From assembly GCF_918797505.1 (NCBI RefSeq), contig NC_092795.1:3815434-3879433 (forward strand): a stretch of 64,000 nt of DNA. The letters run 5' to 3'. The notes below the pieces were generated by a model. That model did no database searches. It saw nothing but the letters and a program-made list of their open reading frames with translations, and was not told the origin of the DNA. Every line of letters begins with the position of its first letter. Position 1 is the first letter of the stretch. This document shows, piece by piece, positions 1 through 10,222 of this stretch. The translations under genes and the position numbers were made by a program. This stretch comes from Bemisia tabaci. Lineage: Eukaryota; Arthropoda; Insecta; Hemiptera; Aleyrodidae.

Positions 1-299
1 TTCCTCCCCCGCCACAACCGTTCGTTACGGCACTCGACCATCTCGAGTTCACACGTCGTGCACACATCGTACATCGCATCGCACCGGACCGAAAGACTCC
101 CCGTGCCCTTTGTCGCTTTTGTTGTTATTGCTGTTGTTGTTGTTCACATTAAAGAGCGTAACATCCTGTCACCTCGTTTTGTCGAGGGGAGTTAATGGGG
201 GTTTTTCTCTCGACTTTGATTAGAGCCATAATATTTTCATAAAGACAGTATGGGCAAGGAGGGGTCCATTTTTAAGTGAGTCAAAAAGGCTCAGTTCTA
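1..299. other. Unassigned left edge
   Basis: The first ~130 bases are CpG-containing and pyrimidine-rich, followed by a GTT-type microsatellite around 120-140. This could be the flank of a gene to the left, but no promoter element or coding frame is convincing. Confidence 0.3.
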
Positions 300-534
300 C
301 ACAGAAAAAAAATATGGGTAGAATGTACCATTCCTTCACGCTGTATTTCACACAGCATCAATTCAGAGTCAATTCTGTCAAAAGAGAGATAAACGTTTTT
401 ATATACTGGTACAGGTAACCATTCCTCTGTTGGCAGAATCGACTTGATGATTGGTAGAATTTACCATTCCCTCGCGCCGTGTGAAATACAGCGTGAAGGA
501 ATGGTAAATTCTACCAATCTTTTTTTTTTCAGTG
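300..534. mobile_element. CACNG-A-run palindromic MITE
   Basis: The left end begins CACAGAAAAAAAA and the right end finishes TTTTTTTTCAGTG. The arms contain inverted copies of GTAGAAT..ACCATTCC and of TTCACGCTGTATTTCACAC over about 50 bp. The dinucleotide TA flanks both sides, a 2-bp target duplication. There is no coding capacity. Termini and duplication length match the elements at 23114, 25995, 26098, 37230, 41764 and 56545. Confidence 0.8.
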
Positions 535-1101
535 TACGAAGCGAATGACTATTTGCACATGGCATGTTCCATATTGACGAAAAGTCTAGTGAGGTATCAG
601 TATGGACAATCTGCGAATAATCTTGAAAGGGGGTAAAAATCATCAAATTTTCATTCAATATCGATGATCAGTAATTCTTCAAAAAATTAGAGGTAGGCAC
701 TCCTTTCTCTTTTTTTCAATTTAATGAAATACTCAAAGCGCCCTATTTTCGTGCAACGACGACACATCAATGCAATGAATGATACAATTTGTATTCACTG
801 ACGGAAAACATCGAGGGCACTCCGGGGCTTTCTCAATGGCTAGGTCTGGATGCAACTATTTGTGTTTCCTAGATTTGGTGACGAGACTAGACTTAGACTA
901 GATGTCGGTGTTGCGTACACAAAAAATTGCAGGCGTTCTGGCTTTTTAAGGCACAATTTGCACCGTTAGTTCCAAGGTTTGTCTACAATGCATTTACAAC
1001 AGTCTTTTTACGATGAAATCCTCGAAATCTATAAAAATCACGCAGTATACCATGGTAACATTGGATAATGATGAAAATTTCCGCAAATCATCTGCCAAAT
1101 T
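535..1101. other. No recognised feature
   Basis: AT-rich sequence with no repeat family, RNA gene or credible reading frame seen. Confidence 0.5.
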
Positions 1102-1227
1102 GGACGTATTTCTGCAAATTAAACGGAGCTATGTGCATTATGACGTGAGCCCTGTTATGTACACATTCTTATGGGTCTCGGGGCTCATGTCTTAATGCAC
1201 ATAGTTCCGTTTGGCAGGATTACGTCC
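1102..1227. mobile_element. Family B palindromic MITE
   Basis: A 126-bp near-perfect palindrome runs from GGACGTATTTCTGC to its inverse ending TACGTCC. Sub-terminal blocks ACGGA.CTATGTGCATTA and GTGAGCCCTGTTATG are repeated inverted. AATT flanks both ends (1098-1101, 1228-1231), a clean 4-bp target duplication. Other copies lie at 15062, 46587, 52170 and 53694. Confidence 0.88.
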
Positions 1228-1506
1228 AATTCATCTCCACACTGGCACACTGGAAAATTTACGGCGAAATAACAATGATACACCTACCAAACATTCCCCC
1301 TCTGTGACGCTTCCTTTAAATTTCCAGTCATGACGCGCTATTAGTTGTTTTGTAGTATCAGCGTCAATATCCTTCATTCGGCGGAGCGTGAGATATCGAC
1401 GATCGATACTATCCCATTTAAATCCAGGATACAGGGTCGATTATTAAGGAACACCCTGATGATCGATCCTTTTTCATGGGTTTAGACTGAATCATCGCGA
1501 AGTACG

Positions 1507-1759
1507 CTGCCATGCTAAGGAAAAACGTCGTATGAACAATCGAGAATTGACAAATTTCCTTCACTGAAATGTTTATTTTTGAGGATATTTATGCATATTT
1601 TTGAGTAAAACTTTCAGGCACTTTGGGTGAAATTGCGAACAAAATTATCTGAAAAATTGGAGGAAAAATATTCATCTTTTTACCGAGAAGGTCGTGTTTT
1701 ATCAAAGGAAATTTGGCAACTCTCGAATGTCCATACGGCGTTTTTTCTTAGCACGGCAA
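1507..1759. mobile_element. Family A palindromic MITE
   Basis: A ~252-bp palindrome has ends CTGCC(A/G)TGCTAAGG and CTTAGCACGGCA, arms with the blocks GTCGTATGAA and TTGCCAAATTTCC (here slightly diverged), and an AT-rich centre. TACG flanks both sides, a 4-bp target duplication. This is the most frequent family in the window. Confidence 0.88.
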
Positions 1760-2137
1760 TACGACACGCAGCGTCGGGGAGCTCCGGGAATCGCACTCAA
1801 TCTTGAAGTGTATGTGTCGTTTAAGTGTTCCTGTTGATTCCTTTCTCCCGTTACACACCCGCAACTTCCCACGGGATTCAACGTAATTCCCGCGTGGAAC
1901 AGATTGTGATCAGATCGGCACGTCTCGCGATTGGAAGGGGGAAAAAAAGAAAAAGAAAAAGAAAAAAAATACTTGATGGTGCAGCTAGAACTAGAGTGAC
2001 ATGTATACTCCGTCTCGGTTTCCAGTGTTGCAAAGTAAGGTTGCATTTTAGTGACACGATCCGAACTGCATGCACTTGAAAAAACGTCAGCGGCGACGAC
2101 CGAGCTCGAGCATGACAACAAGATCCACGGGGGACTC
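1760..2137. other. Purine-rich spacer, no gene
   Basis: The stretch holds an A/G-rich tract around 1936-1970. Overlapping open frames on both strands result from its composition, and no protein family is recognised. Confidence 0.4.
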
Positions 2138-2195
2138 TGTAACTCATAAGCCCTGTCCACAACGCTCTTGTTACATATTCATGACTCATGAGTTA
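2138..2195. repeat. Mini-palindrome TAACTCATRAGCC
   Basis: An imperfect hairpin of about 57 bp starts GTAACTCATAAGCCC and ends CTCATGAGTTATC. Related copies sit inside the two long family B elements (about 2366-2421 and 13748-13810), so it appears to be an independent very small repeat. Confidence 0.55.
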
Positions 2196-2201
2196 TCATA
2201 T

Positions 2202-2578
2202 GGACGTATTTCTACGAAACAGACCTATGTGTCGATGAGAAATGTGGGGTGTGCTCTAGAAATCTGCATAAGAAGCAATGTAAAAGTGGGCATGGTTCCT
2301 TTTGAAGAATTGGAAAAGCGGGATATTGCATTCTATCAAACAGACCTATGTGCAGCTGAGTGCGGAACTCATGAGCCGCGGGCATGGCAAGAAAGCGTTG
2401 TGGACAGGCTCATGAGTTAAAGCGCCCCGACGACCATCTCCCCCTCGCTCGCGGGCGGCCTCGTTGCCGCTGACGTCACTGGCGCTTTATTATTCTCATT
2501 CACTCTTACGCAAAGAGACTAACGAGCACACCCCATATTTCTCACTTCCACATAGGTCTCTTTGGTAGAACTACGTCC
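2202..2578. mobile_element. Long family B element (B2)
   Basis: The termini match family B (GGACGTATT..ACGTCC) but the element is 377 bp, with a longer interior containing GTGTGCTC near one arm, its inverse near the other, and a GC-rich block with CCGCTGACGTCACTGGCGC. ATAT flanks both sides (2198-2201, 2579-2582). The same interior recurs at 13602-13966. Open frames inside are palindromic shadows and not genes. Confidence 0.85.
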
Positions 2579-2582
2579 ATAT

Positions 2583-3366
2583 TATGACGCTTGGTTCCTT
2601 TTTATTCAATGTCAAATCCTACTTTTTCAGTTTGCCAAAAGGAATCACGCCTACATTTTACATTTTTCCTTATGCAGCTCAAACAAGCACATTTCATCTT
2701 TTCCACACGTCTCTAGTCCATTTTAGCAAAAATAAGTTAAAAAAATATTCAAATAACAAATAAATAATTTACCGCCGATAGGAATTCTAGAGCCAAAATG
2801 CGTAAATAAGAGTGAAGTAACGTCAATGACAGTCATTTAGAGTTAATTAAGGTCAAACGAATGGAACGCAGTCAAGAGCGGTATGAATACTTCTCCAAAA
2901 AATGTATAAGTACGCTGAGATATTGAGAATAAGACTTTCTTCAAAATTACACACGTTTCAGGGAAAATCTGAACTTTATAAGAATACATTTGGCAACATT
3001 AAATTAGTAAGTAGCTGTTTTCCCCGCAGCATGACTGCCTGTAGTTTACTGAGAGGGATAATTGGCCTAGGAAGTTCAATTGATCGAAGTCGTAGAAACA
3101 GTGCGTAGTGATTCAGGATTGAGGCGCCTTCAATTTGAGTGATACTTCCAGCATATCCGTGAAGTTAGTTTAGTTGCGTGACCTAACTTCACCCAATCGG
3201 ACTGATGCGGTCGGTTCCCGAGCTTCGCGACCGCTACAACTCGGGCATATTCGATTAAAGCAAAGACAAAATGTGTTCCAATGCTCTTCTCATTCATTCT
3301 CCCCCCCCCTCTCCCTCCGAGGAAATTTAATACATCTTTTCCTCGAAGTTCCTAAACCTAACTCGA
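2583..3366. other. No recognised feature
   Basis: AT-rich DNA with a short C-run near 3300. No gene, RNA or repeat family was recognised. Confidence 0.45.
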
Positions 3367-3451
3367 GGTGAGCCATAAAAATATATGCATAACAGGGCTC
3401 ACGTCAGAATGCACATAGTTCCGTTTGACAGAAATACGTCCAGATGAAGTT
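3367..3451. mobile_element. Family B, left-truncated
   Basis: Only the right arm remains: AACAGGGCTCACGTCAGAA, then GCACATAGTTCCGTTTGACA and ATACGTCC. The left arm stops at the inner GTGAGCC block, so about 40 bp are missing. Confidence 0.75.
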
Positions 3452-3547
3452 GAACCACTGAATTGATGAAGTCATAGCGATGAATCATATTAGCGCAACC
3501 AATGGAACTCTTCTTAAGAATTTGATGGTCCACTCATCCGTCTCAGC

Positions 3548-3800
3548 GAGATGATTATTGAAATTGATAGACAAAGCAATAGACAAAAAAGACAAAAAGG
3601 ATATGAAGGGATCCTATTGGTGGAAGCGGGTGGTTGCAATGGACAAAGAACGCAGGTAATAGACTAACTAACGGCAACCCACGCTATAGATAATCCATCA
3701 TTTACCCCCTTAGTCTATAAGAACTACCCATTTCAACCAATAGGTTCGTTCTATACTCCTTATGTCTTATTTGTCTATAGTTTTATCTATAAATTTCGGA
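3548..3800. mobile_element. Family M palindromic MITE
   Basis: The left arm carries TGAAATTGATAGACAAAGC and the right arm an inverted version (GTCTATAG..ATCTATAAATTTC). Inner blocks CCTATTGGTGGAAG and TTTCAACCAATAGG are also inverted. Better preserved copies are at 18899 and 29923. Confidence 0.7.
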
Positions 3801-3884
3801 GAAACGGATTTTCGGAATTTAACGGAGAAAAATAAAAGTAGTCTTCATGTCAACAATCCATATGACTGCCGGAGTCCAGTAAAA

Positions 3885-3990
3885 TCCGTCGCTCCTCTGA
3901 GGTAAGGGCGTATCTAGATTTCTGCATAAGCCTTAGAAAGCATGGAATATACGTCAAACAAAGCTCAAGTGGATTAAGATAAGCCATTAC
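3885..3990. mobile_element. Family E, truncated
   Basis: The left part matches family E (GTCGCTCCTCTGAGGTAAGG, then GCGTATCTAGATTTC and an AGAAAGCATGGAATATACG core). The inverted right arm is not recognisable. Confidence 0.6.
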
Positions 3991-4147
3991 GTTATAGAGA
4001 CGAAAAAATTTCGCCATTTGCGGGAGATATGTCCTGACGACAGCCATCGGCTGTTTACAAGTACGATCATAGACTGTTGAGGACTACCGACTAACCTGGC
4101 GTTCAGATATCACATATCATGTCATTCTTTTCCTCGCGTAACGCAGC

Positions 4148-4451
4148 AACAAAGCGTCGTAATCGATTATCAATATTTTCCTGATTGGAGCTATGGTAGA
4201 GGATCTATTATTATGGTGTTCCTTGCAAACGCCCTTTTCATTCATCCTTTTCCACAGGTTTCACAGTGGCGTGGTGTGCTTTGCGATATATCGATTGATC
4301 TGTCATTTAAACCTATGGGAAGGATCGGTGTTTGCAGCGAACACCATAATAATCGATTCTTTAACATAGATTTAAATGGCATAACAATCGATACATCGCA
4401 ATTCACGCCACGCCACTGAATCAAATCATCGATAAGCACGTCACGCCATTG
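4148..4451. mobile_element. hAT-like MITE (family F), interrupted
   Basis: The left part is a diverged F copy (AATCGATTATCAATATTTTCC, GGTGTTCCTTGCAAACGCCC) ending at about CCACAGGTTTCA. It resumes after an internal F copy as ATCATCGATAAGCACGTC and ends ACGCCATTG. The outer and inner copies belong to the same family, a self-nested insertion. Confidence 0.65.
4264..4418. mobile_element. hAT-like MITE (family F), inner copy
   Basis: 155 bp with terminal inverted repeats CAGTGGCGTGGTGTGC and its inverse CACGCCACGCCACTG. The arms continue with TTTGCGATATATCGATTG and its partner, so the element folds on itself. No exact 8-bp duplication is visible at this copy, although it is in others (30784, 39835). 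Confidence 0.8.
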
Positions 4452-5149
4452 GTGTAATAGTGGCAGCACACAACGTGAGGGGGAAAAAAACATTTTATAA
4501 GACTTCAGAGAGAAAGCTAAAACTGAACTATAAAAAACAGCGGAATTCACTTACAGAGACAAAATGTTAGTTTAATGGCTTACCATAAAAAGCACTCGGA
4601 AATTCATAGAGCGTCTTGAGCCGAAATATCCTGTAAACACACACAATTCGCGTATTAGCGTTATGTACTCATCCACAATACATTATAGAGCACTATCAAG
4701 CAGCCAAACGAAGCGCAGGCTCGGGTAAAATCTTATAATTTAGGACAATCAGTTCTTAAGTTAAAGTACCAACCTCAAAGTAATTTTACAAAATCCTGGG
4801 AATTTTCAAAAACTGCCGCATCGCGCAACAATGTAAGAGTCATGTCGCGCGTACAGACTATGATTGAGTTACGTTGCGTTATCCTGCCAAAAATTGAATC
4901 TGGACTTCGATCTAGTCCTCAATTGGGTACAAAGGACACTTTTAAAGTTTCTGCATTAAGTTTCCGAGAGTTTCACCACGTTCTCCTCTAATTGAGCTAT
5001 TTCTAAGACTCAGGAAAATCCAACTTTATCTTGGTCCCATAAAATATTCGCAGTTTGAAAAAGGAACAAAATTCCTTGTTCTTCCACAATTTGAACGCTG
5101 CGAGGAACTATTTTGCTCACAAAGCCCAACGCACGTAGTTCCTTTGAAC
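4452..5149. other. No recognised feature
   Basis: AT-rich stretch without a recognised family or reading frame. Confidence 0.45.
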
Positions 5150-5365
5150 ATGAATATGGTCAATTCAATGTTGAAAAATTTTCCCGCGCAAATTATATTT
5201 TTACCCGGAACCGTTTAGTTTCCCTCTTAGAAATTTTTTTGAATTTATTTTGATTACAAGCAATTAAGTAAAATTTAGGCAGAATCAAGTCAGATTCTTG
5301 TAAAAAACTGACTTTTGAGTCAATTTTGCAACATTAGAATGGAGTTACGTTCCCTCGTTAGAAAT
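5150..5365. mobile_element. Family X, diverged
   Basis: Diverged copy of the family seen at 12597, 30541, 59137 and 59736. It contains CAATGTTGAAAAATTTTCCC, a GCGCAAATTATATTTTTACC block and the right-hand AGAATGGAGTTACGTTCC. Confidence 0.55.
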
Positions 5366-5499
5366 TTTACAGCCGTGCTCACTGCTCACCCTCGGGAAAG
5401 AGGTCATCGTAACAAACTCTAAACATTAAAAAATCGGTACCACTACCTAGAAAAATTTTCAGTGTTGGTTAGTTATCTGTTTAAAGAGTACGACATTAT

Positions 5500-5694
5500 C
5501 ACCGAAAAAAGGATGCTTTCTGGATGTCAAAAAGTGTGCGACAACTCACAAAACGTAGAATTAACCGCTACAGCAGTTACTTTAGCAGTGTCAAGATGTA
5601 AAACTAGCTAATGTGGCGGTTGATTCAGCGTTCTGCGAGTTGTCGCACATTTTTTTACATTCATAATGTAAATCAACATCCTTTTTTTTCGGTG
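5500..5694. mobile_element. CACNG-A-run MITE, family L
   Basis: The ends are CACCGAAAAAAGGATGC and its inverse CATCCTTTTTTTTCGGTG. The arms include GTGCGACAACTCACAAAACG and an inverted GCGTTCTGCGAGTTGTCGCAC. The second copy is at 37230. No 2-bp duplication is seen here (AT versus CA). Confidence 0.8.
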
Positions 5695-6039
5695 CAGAAA
5701 AAATTAGGCGACGATGCACTTAGTCGGTTCTAGTTTATCCGTCCAATTTAACTAAACAATCTTCCTCGGATTCCCGAGCCCTGTAGACTTGATGAGAAAA
5801 ATTGAGCCGGTAAAAAATTATTCTGCGCTGAAATTAGTTGAGTGCTCGATTAAACTCGCGTGGACTTCAGTTTTTTGTGAGCGAGAAATTTGAATGTACG
5901 CACGGGGAAAACTTTATTCTTTTTACTTGGGAGTTTTTCGCAATACTTTCCGCTGTGGGTATTGTTTCCTATGCAAGATTTTGAAGAGAAAATATGTGAC
6001 TTTTTTTCTACTTCAGACCTTGTCTAGTGGTCCATTGCT
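5695..6039. other. No recognised feature
   Basis: AT-rich spacer with no gene or repeat family recognised. Confidence 0.45.
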
Positions 6040-6270
6040 CTATTGCACGGAGTAGGACTAAACTGCTTACTGACTGCTTAAAACTACGAGCAACTATTTC
6101 CCGGTAAAACTCAGAGTCCGATTTTTCGACACAACTCGATAAAAATTTTTCTCCTGAAAAATTTACCCTCCTGAATGGAGGTTGGAGGTATCTTTCCCCG
6201 CCCATGAGAGGTCACACATCATCAAAAATACTGCATTATTAAAACAGAGTTAGTGGATTTCTTCTAGCTC
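6040..6270 (+). repeat. Direct duplication, copy 1
   Basis: This block reappears at about 6495-6725. Shared landmarks are CTATTTCCCGGTAA, TCCGATTTTTCGACACAA, TGAAAAATTTACCC and GAGGTCACACATCATC. The two copies flank the palindromic element at 6271-6492. Confidence 0.7.
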
Positions 6271-6492
6271 AAGTATCACAAGCACCATGCGACGTTTACA
6301 AATTTCCGCCGCCACTTTATTTTTTTACAAAGAAATTGTTTAACAAAGCTGTCCGAAAATATCACTGAATTTTCTTCGTGCTGCCAATAAAACTCAGAGA
6401 AATTTTGAAACAGATTCAACCAACAATATCTCTGTGAAAAAATTAAAATAGCGGCGGAAATTTTAAAACGTCGCATGGCACTTGTGATACTT
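6271..6492. mobile_element. Family K palindromic MITE
   Basis: The ends are AAGTATCACAAGCACCATGC and its inverse GCATGGCACTTGTGATACTT. The arms continue as GACGTTTACAAATTTCCGCC and its inverse, giving roughly 55-bp arms. A 306-bp copy is at 23371. Confidence 0.8.
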
Positions 6493-6494
6493 TA

Positions 6495-6725
6495 ACCGGA
6501 AGGAGACGATTTGTTGACTGGAATCTACTGTTTACTGCTAAAAACTTCAAGCAAGGATTTCCCGGTAAGCACGCAGAACCTGATTTTTCGACCCAAATCG
6601 ATAACTTTCTATCATGAAAAATGTACCCCCTTGGAAAGAGGTATATTCCCTCTTTGGAGGTCACACATTCTTGCAAAAATGCAGGATTATTAGAGCCGAG
6701 TGAGTAGATTTGTTGACTGGAAAGC
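6495..6725 (+). repeat. Direct duplication, copy 2
   Basis: Second copy of the block at 6040-6270, with roughly 20-25% visible differences and a similar GAGGTCACACATTCTTGC landmark. The divergence suggests an old duplication. Confidence 0.7.
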
Positions 6726-7308
6726 TCACTCGAGAGGCCGGCATAAAAAACGCGGCTCATTTCATCGAAATAATACGCTCGTTCATTCTTCTCCGTTTTT
6801 TTAAACGCGCGGATTCAGTTGAATTAAATGCTTGAGGACGAGGAGAAAGCGGCCGCAATTCCGGATTCCTCTCTCTTTTTTCCCCCCGAACGAAACCACG
6901 TTTGGGAATCCCATTTACCGAGTGACGTATGCAATGAACACACTTTACAGACATCAATCGACGAAATTCGCGAGCGCGCGGTGAGTTAAGGGAAGGCATC
7001 CCAGGGGAAACCCAGCTCCGCCAATTTCCCCGGGAAACTCGGAAAATTTCGTCGAATTCCAGCTCGCGATCTCCGCGAGCTTTCAACACCGAGCTTGACA
7101 GAGTAACGAAGCGAAATCGTGGAGAGCACTCGGTGGGCTTCCCAAAGCCACAGATACCTCACGTCGTTGACACATATCACGCAAATTCCAGGAATAATCA
7201 CGAGTCGTGCGTGAAACTGTCGACCGAATTACTGGTTACATAATGTCAGAAGCATGCAGTTACCGCGGAAAAAAATTACGGCTCGGAAAGCGTTCATAAA
7301 TTATATGT
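6726..7308. other. GC-richer segment, no gene recognised
   Basis: CpG content rises between about 6830 and 7120. Open frames occur on the minus strand, but none resembles a known protein and they overlap one another. No promoter or splice pattern is convincing. Confidence 0.35.
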
Positions 7309-7316
7309 ATAACGCT

Positions 7317-7597
7317 CAGGGTCGCAATTTTTTCATGAAAAATAAAATCTTGAAATTTCAGGTGAAATATTTCATGAGATTTCAGAAAAATATGAAAAAT
7401 ATTGAAAGATATATTTCGAAATTAAATGCAAACTTGAATGGAAGCAACTCGTTTTTGCTTTTTGGTGTTTTCGAGTGCCCAGCCCTTGAAAAAATGTTCC
7501 ATATTTTTCATATTTCTCACAACTTTGTGAAATTTCATGAAACATTTCAAGGAAACTTTCAATATTTCATATTTTTCATTCCACCAGTGCAACTCTG
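7317..7597. mobile_element. hAT-like MITE (family V)
   Basis: The ends are CAGGGTCGCA and its inverse TGCAACTCTG. The arms are rich in inverted ATTTCATGAAA / TGAAATATTTC blocks. ATAACGCT occurs exactly on both sides (7309-7316 and 7598-7605), an 8-bp target duplication diagnostic of hAT-type integration. A 114-residue open frame overlaps it, but it is low-complexity and repetitive and not a transposase. A second copy is at 16667. Confidence 0.88.
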
Positions 7598-7617
7598 ATA
7601 ACGCTCTACAGTGTTAA

Positions 7618-8324
7618 CCCATTCCCTTAATATGACGAGCCTGACTCGTCATGGCCGCGCCGGACAAACGTGAAATGACGAGTCCCACTCGTCATGCAAC
7701 TTGGCTACGCGTATTGCCGTGTTTTGATGTTTTCACGATAGATAGCGCCACGTAAATCGACAGATGTTGTAACTAGAAGCAGTATGACCAACCTATATTG
7801 GTTTTGTACGGTAATTTCCCCGAATATAGGGAATTTTGTTAGTTTGAAAATGTGGAAGATTGGAATAACCTCGAAACTTGCTCTCTGTTTATTTTCTTGT
7901 TATCAATGAATCACAACAACGAGATGTAAGCTTATTTTCGCTCTTTTTTCTTATTTTGGTGCTAAATGGTGCTTAGATCTTATTTGAGCATATGTTTTAG
8001 AGTTTTCGTGCTGCTGGTTTGCATGTTTTCTTGCCTGGTTGCAATAAATAAGATTTTTCTCCTAAATTTAACATTTTTTTTTTTTTTTTTCTCAGGAAAT
8101 TCCCCTGACATAAGCTGACTTACTGCAGAAAAAGTGCAACATCCAGGCAAATTTATTCATATAAACATCCTTCTAGTTATAACTAATAAGAATTAGGCCA
8201 AAAACTTGCTCCTAATTATCAGGAAAAGCAGAAAACTAAGAAGAAACCAAATACAGCTTTTTACAGCAAAATTAAATAGTAGCTCTGTGCGCGGGCATGC
8301 AAAATTAATTGTTAAGGGAATGGG
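7618..8324. mobile_element. piggyBac-like non-autonomous element
   Basis: A 707-bp element lies between two TTAA tetranucleotides (7614-7617, 8325-8328). Its perfect 13-bp terminal inverted repeats are CCCATTCCCTTAA (left) and TTAAGGGAATGGG (right). Just inside the left end are two small palindromes, ATGACGAG..CTCGTCAT, at about 7632-7652 and 7676-7696. TTAA insertion and CC-starting ends are hallmarks of piggyBac. No DDD transposase frame is present, so it would need a transposase from elsewhere. Confidence 0.87.
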
Positions 8325-8398
8325 TTAAAAATTGAGAGGTGTAATTCGGTAGAGTCTATATAGCGCCCGAAAACTCTGTGTGACATGAATGCGGAGTA

Positions 8399-8655
8399 AA
8401 ATGGAGAAATCGCAGGTGTCTGAAATTTGGTAAATTTCATGTTTCATGAAACTACAAAAATAATTGAGCACGAGAAAACTCTTGGTTTTTAAATTGAGCA
8501 ATTAATCGAGAAAATATGACAAATTAACCGAATCTGCTAGTGTTCATGCCACCTGATGACGTCACAACGCGGTACATTTTCTCACTTCCAAATTTATTTT
8601 TCTATAATTTCCAATATTAGAGAAAAATTATGAAAAATACTGCGAACTCAGCTCA
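8399..8655. repeat. Dispersed repeat W, copy 1
   Basis: Shares GCAGGTGTCTGAAA, TGAGCACGAG, GATGACGTCACAA and ATGAAAAATACTGCG-like landmarks in the same order with 34619-34900. No clear terminal inverted repeat. Function unknown. Confidence 0.65.
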
Positions 8656-8735
8656 CTATTAAAGTGATCGTTGCCGACACCCCGATCATCGATTTCGATT
8701 TGGAAATAAAAGAGCTTAAACGGTATGAAACGTCT

Positions 8736-8955
8736 GAACCACGTACTGCGGTGTTTTAAAATCTCCGCTTCCATTTTATATTTTTAAAGGAGCACAAATC
8801 AACATTATTTCCTGAAATTTTCACAGAGTTTTCTTCGTACACAGAAGAAAACAACACGGGAGTTATCAAGAGTTGGCGTGAAGTAGTTTTCCATTTAAAG
8901 AATAAAGTATGACAGGAAGTATACAGTGTCGCGAACTGAGAAACGTGGTCTGGTG
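8736..8955. mobile_element. Family J palindromic MITE
   Basis: The left end is CCACGTACTGCGGTGTTTTA and the right end holds the inverted form, GAACTGAGAAACGTGG. The interior has CTCCGCTTCCATTTTATA. Copies at 20650 and 40531 share the same ends. Confidence 0.72.
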
Positions 8956-9101
8956 GTTTCACTGTGGATGTGTCCTCTTCATATATGATGCAATTGAAAA
9001 CAATAACAGGAAAGGATCGCGTAAGGCGAAAAAACTTTTCAAACCCACTTTTGCCAAAGAATGCAATATCAGCTTCAACCTTACTTCACCGTGTCCTGTT
9101 T

Positions 9102-9550
9102 AGAATGGCTTAGTTGCGCTGCTCTTAGAATTTTCTTTTAATCATTGATTCTTGTAGATACACTTAAAATAATGATATCTGTCCAAACAGCAACTTTCTA
9201 CGTTCAATATTTGCCGAGATATTTCGCTTTGACCAATTTGGGTTATGACATCATCCACCACAGAATCGACACCCTTGGTTTCTTCCACCTTCCTTTCGTG
9301 TGTCAGGGAGACACGGAGACACACATTTTCTACTCAACGTAAAACTCGAATGAATACAAGGTGGAACAAACCAACGGTGTCACTATCGCGGAGAATGACG
9401 TCATGAACCGAATTTTTCAAAGCGCGATATTCGGTTAATATTGAACGTAGAAATCTGCAATTTGGACGGATCTTATTATTTTTAGCTCATCTACAAGAAT
9501 CAACCGCATTAAAACACGATTCAGTGACTATGTCACAACTGATCCATTAA
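9102..9550. mobile_element. Family P long-armed palindromic element
   Basis: Arms of roughly 150 bp pair end to end: left AATGGCTTAGTTGCGCTG, GATTCTTGTAGAT and TTTCTACGTTCAATATT; right inverted partners AATATTGAACGTAGAAA and ATCTACAAGAATC, ending CAACTGATCCATT. Inner blocks ACACCCTTGGTTTCTTCCAC and its inverse also pair. The second copy is at 39449-40049. Confidence 0.78.
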
Positions 9551-10222
9551 AATGAGTGGATAGGATATTGCGTAATGATTGAGCCCATAGGTCAGAATCA
9601 GCCAGTCAATCAATTGGTTCCTCATCTGCAGTGTGCCATGAAGACAAAAAACCCAAACGCCTTCAATTTTCAAGCTATGCAACTAGGACATCCGTTGAAC
9701 ATGAATAGTTGCATCAAGTCGCTAGCCATTATACGTCAGGGCGTAGCCCGGTGCAGGGTGCTTCTTCATGATGAAAACCATTAAAAAGGGGCACAAACTA
9801 TATGATTTAAATCATTTCATCCAACTTCCGTATGCTATTTGACTTCCGTAATGCTGCCAAAAATGGCAGTATTCTGCGGTTTTGTGGAGAATGGGCATTT
9901 ACACTAACATTATAAAAACTTTTATTTCTTGCACAGTTAATGCGACCCTTCTCGTAAGACCGTGGTCTTATTACAGATGGTATGTTGAATATCGGTTAGT
10001 TTTACCATCGGAAATATGAAGAATTGTCAAAAAAATCAAGATTTTCTTTTTTATCCAACATGACTTTCGATGGTTTTGCTCATCTTCTAATAAGCTACTC
10101 AACTTTAAATGTAGCTTTCTATCAAAACTAATTTTCCTGAAATGGAAATTTCAAAACAAAACAAATTGTCTAATCAGTGTTTGAAGTTATTTGTCCTAAT
10201 ATGTCCTTGAAATGTTCCGGTA
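9551..10222. other. Mostly unassigned, N fragment
   Basis: About 9650-9725 resembles part of family N (CGCCTTCAATTTT, GGACATCC, GAATAGTTG) in diverged form. The rest is AT-rich with nothing recognised. Confidence 0.4.

Noticed and set aside
2070..2420. 116-residue open frame as a gene
   Set aside because: It spans a mini-palindrome and the end of a long family B element. The translation is a by-product of repeats and matches nothing known to me.
7254..7598. 114-residue frame as a transposase piece
   Set aside because: It coincides with the hAT-like MITE and is an AT-rich low-complexity translation of its arms.
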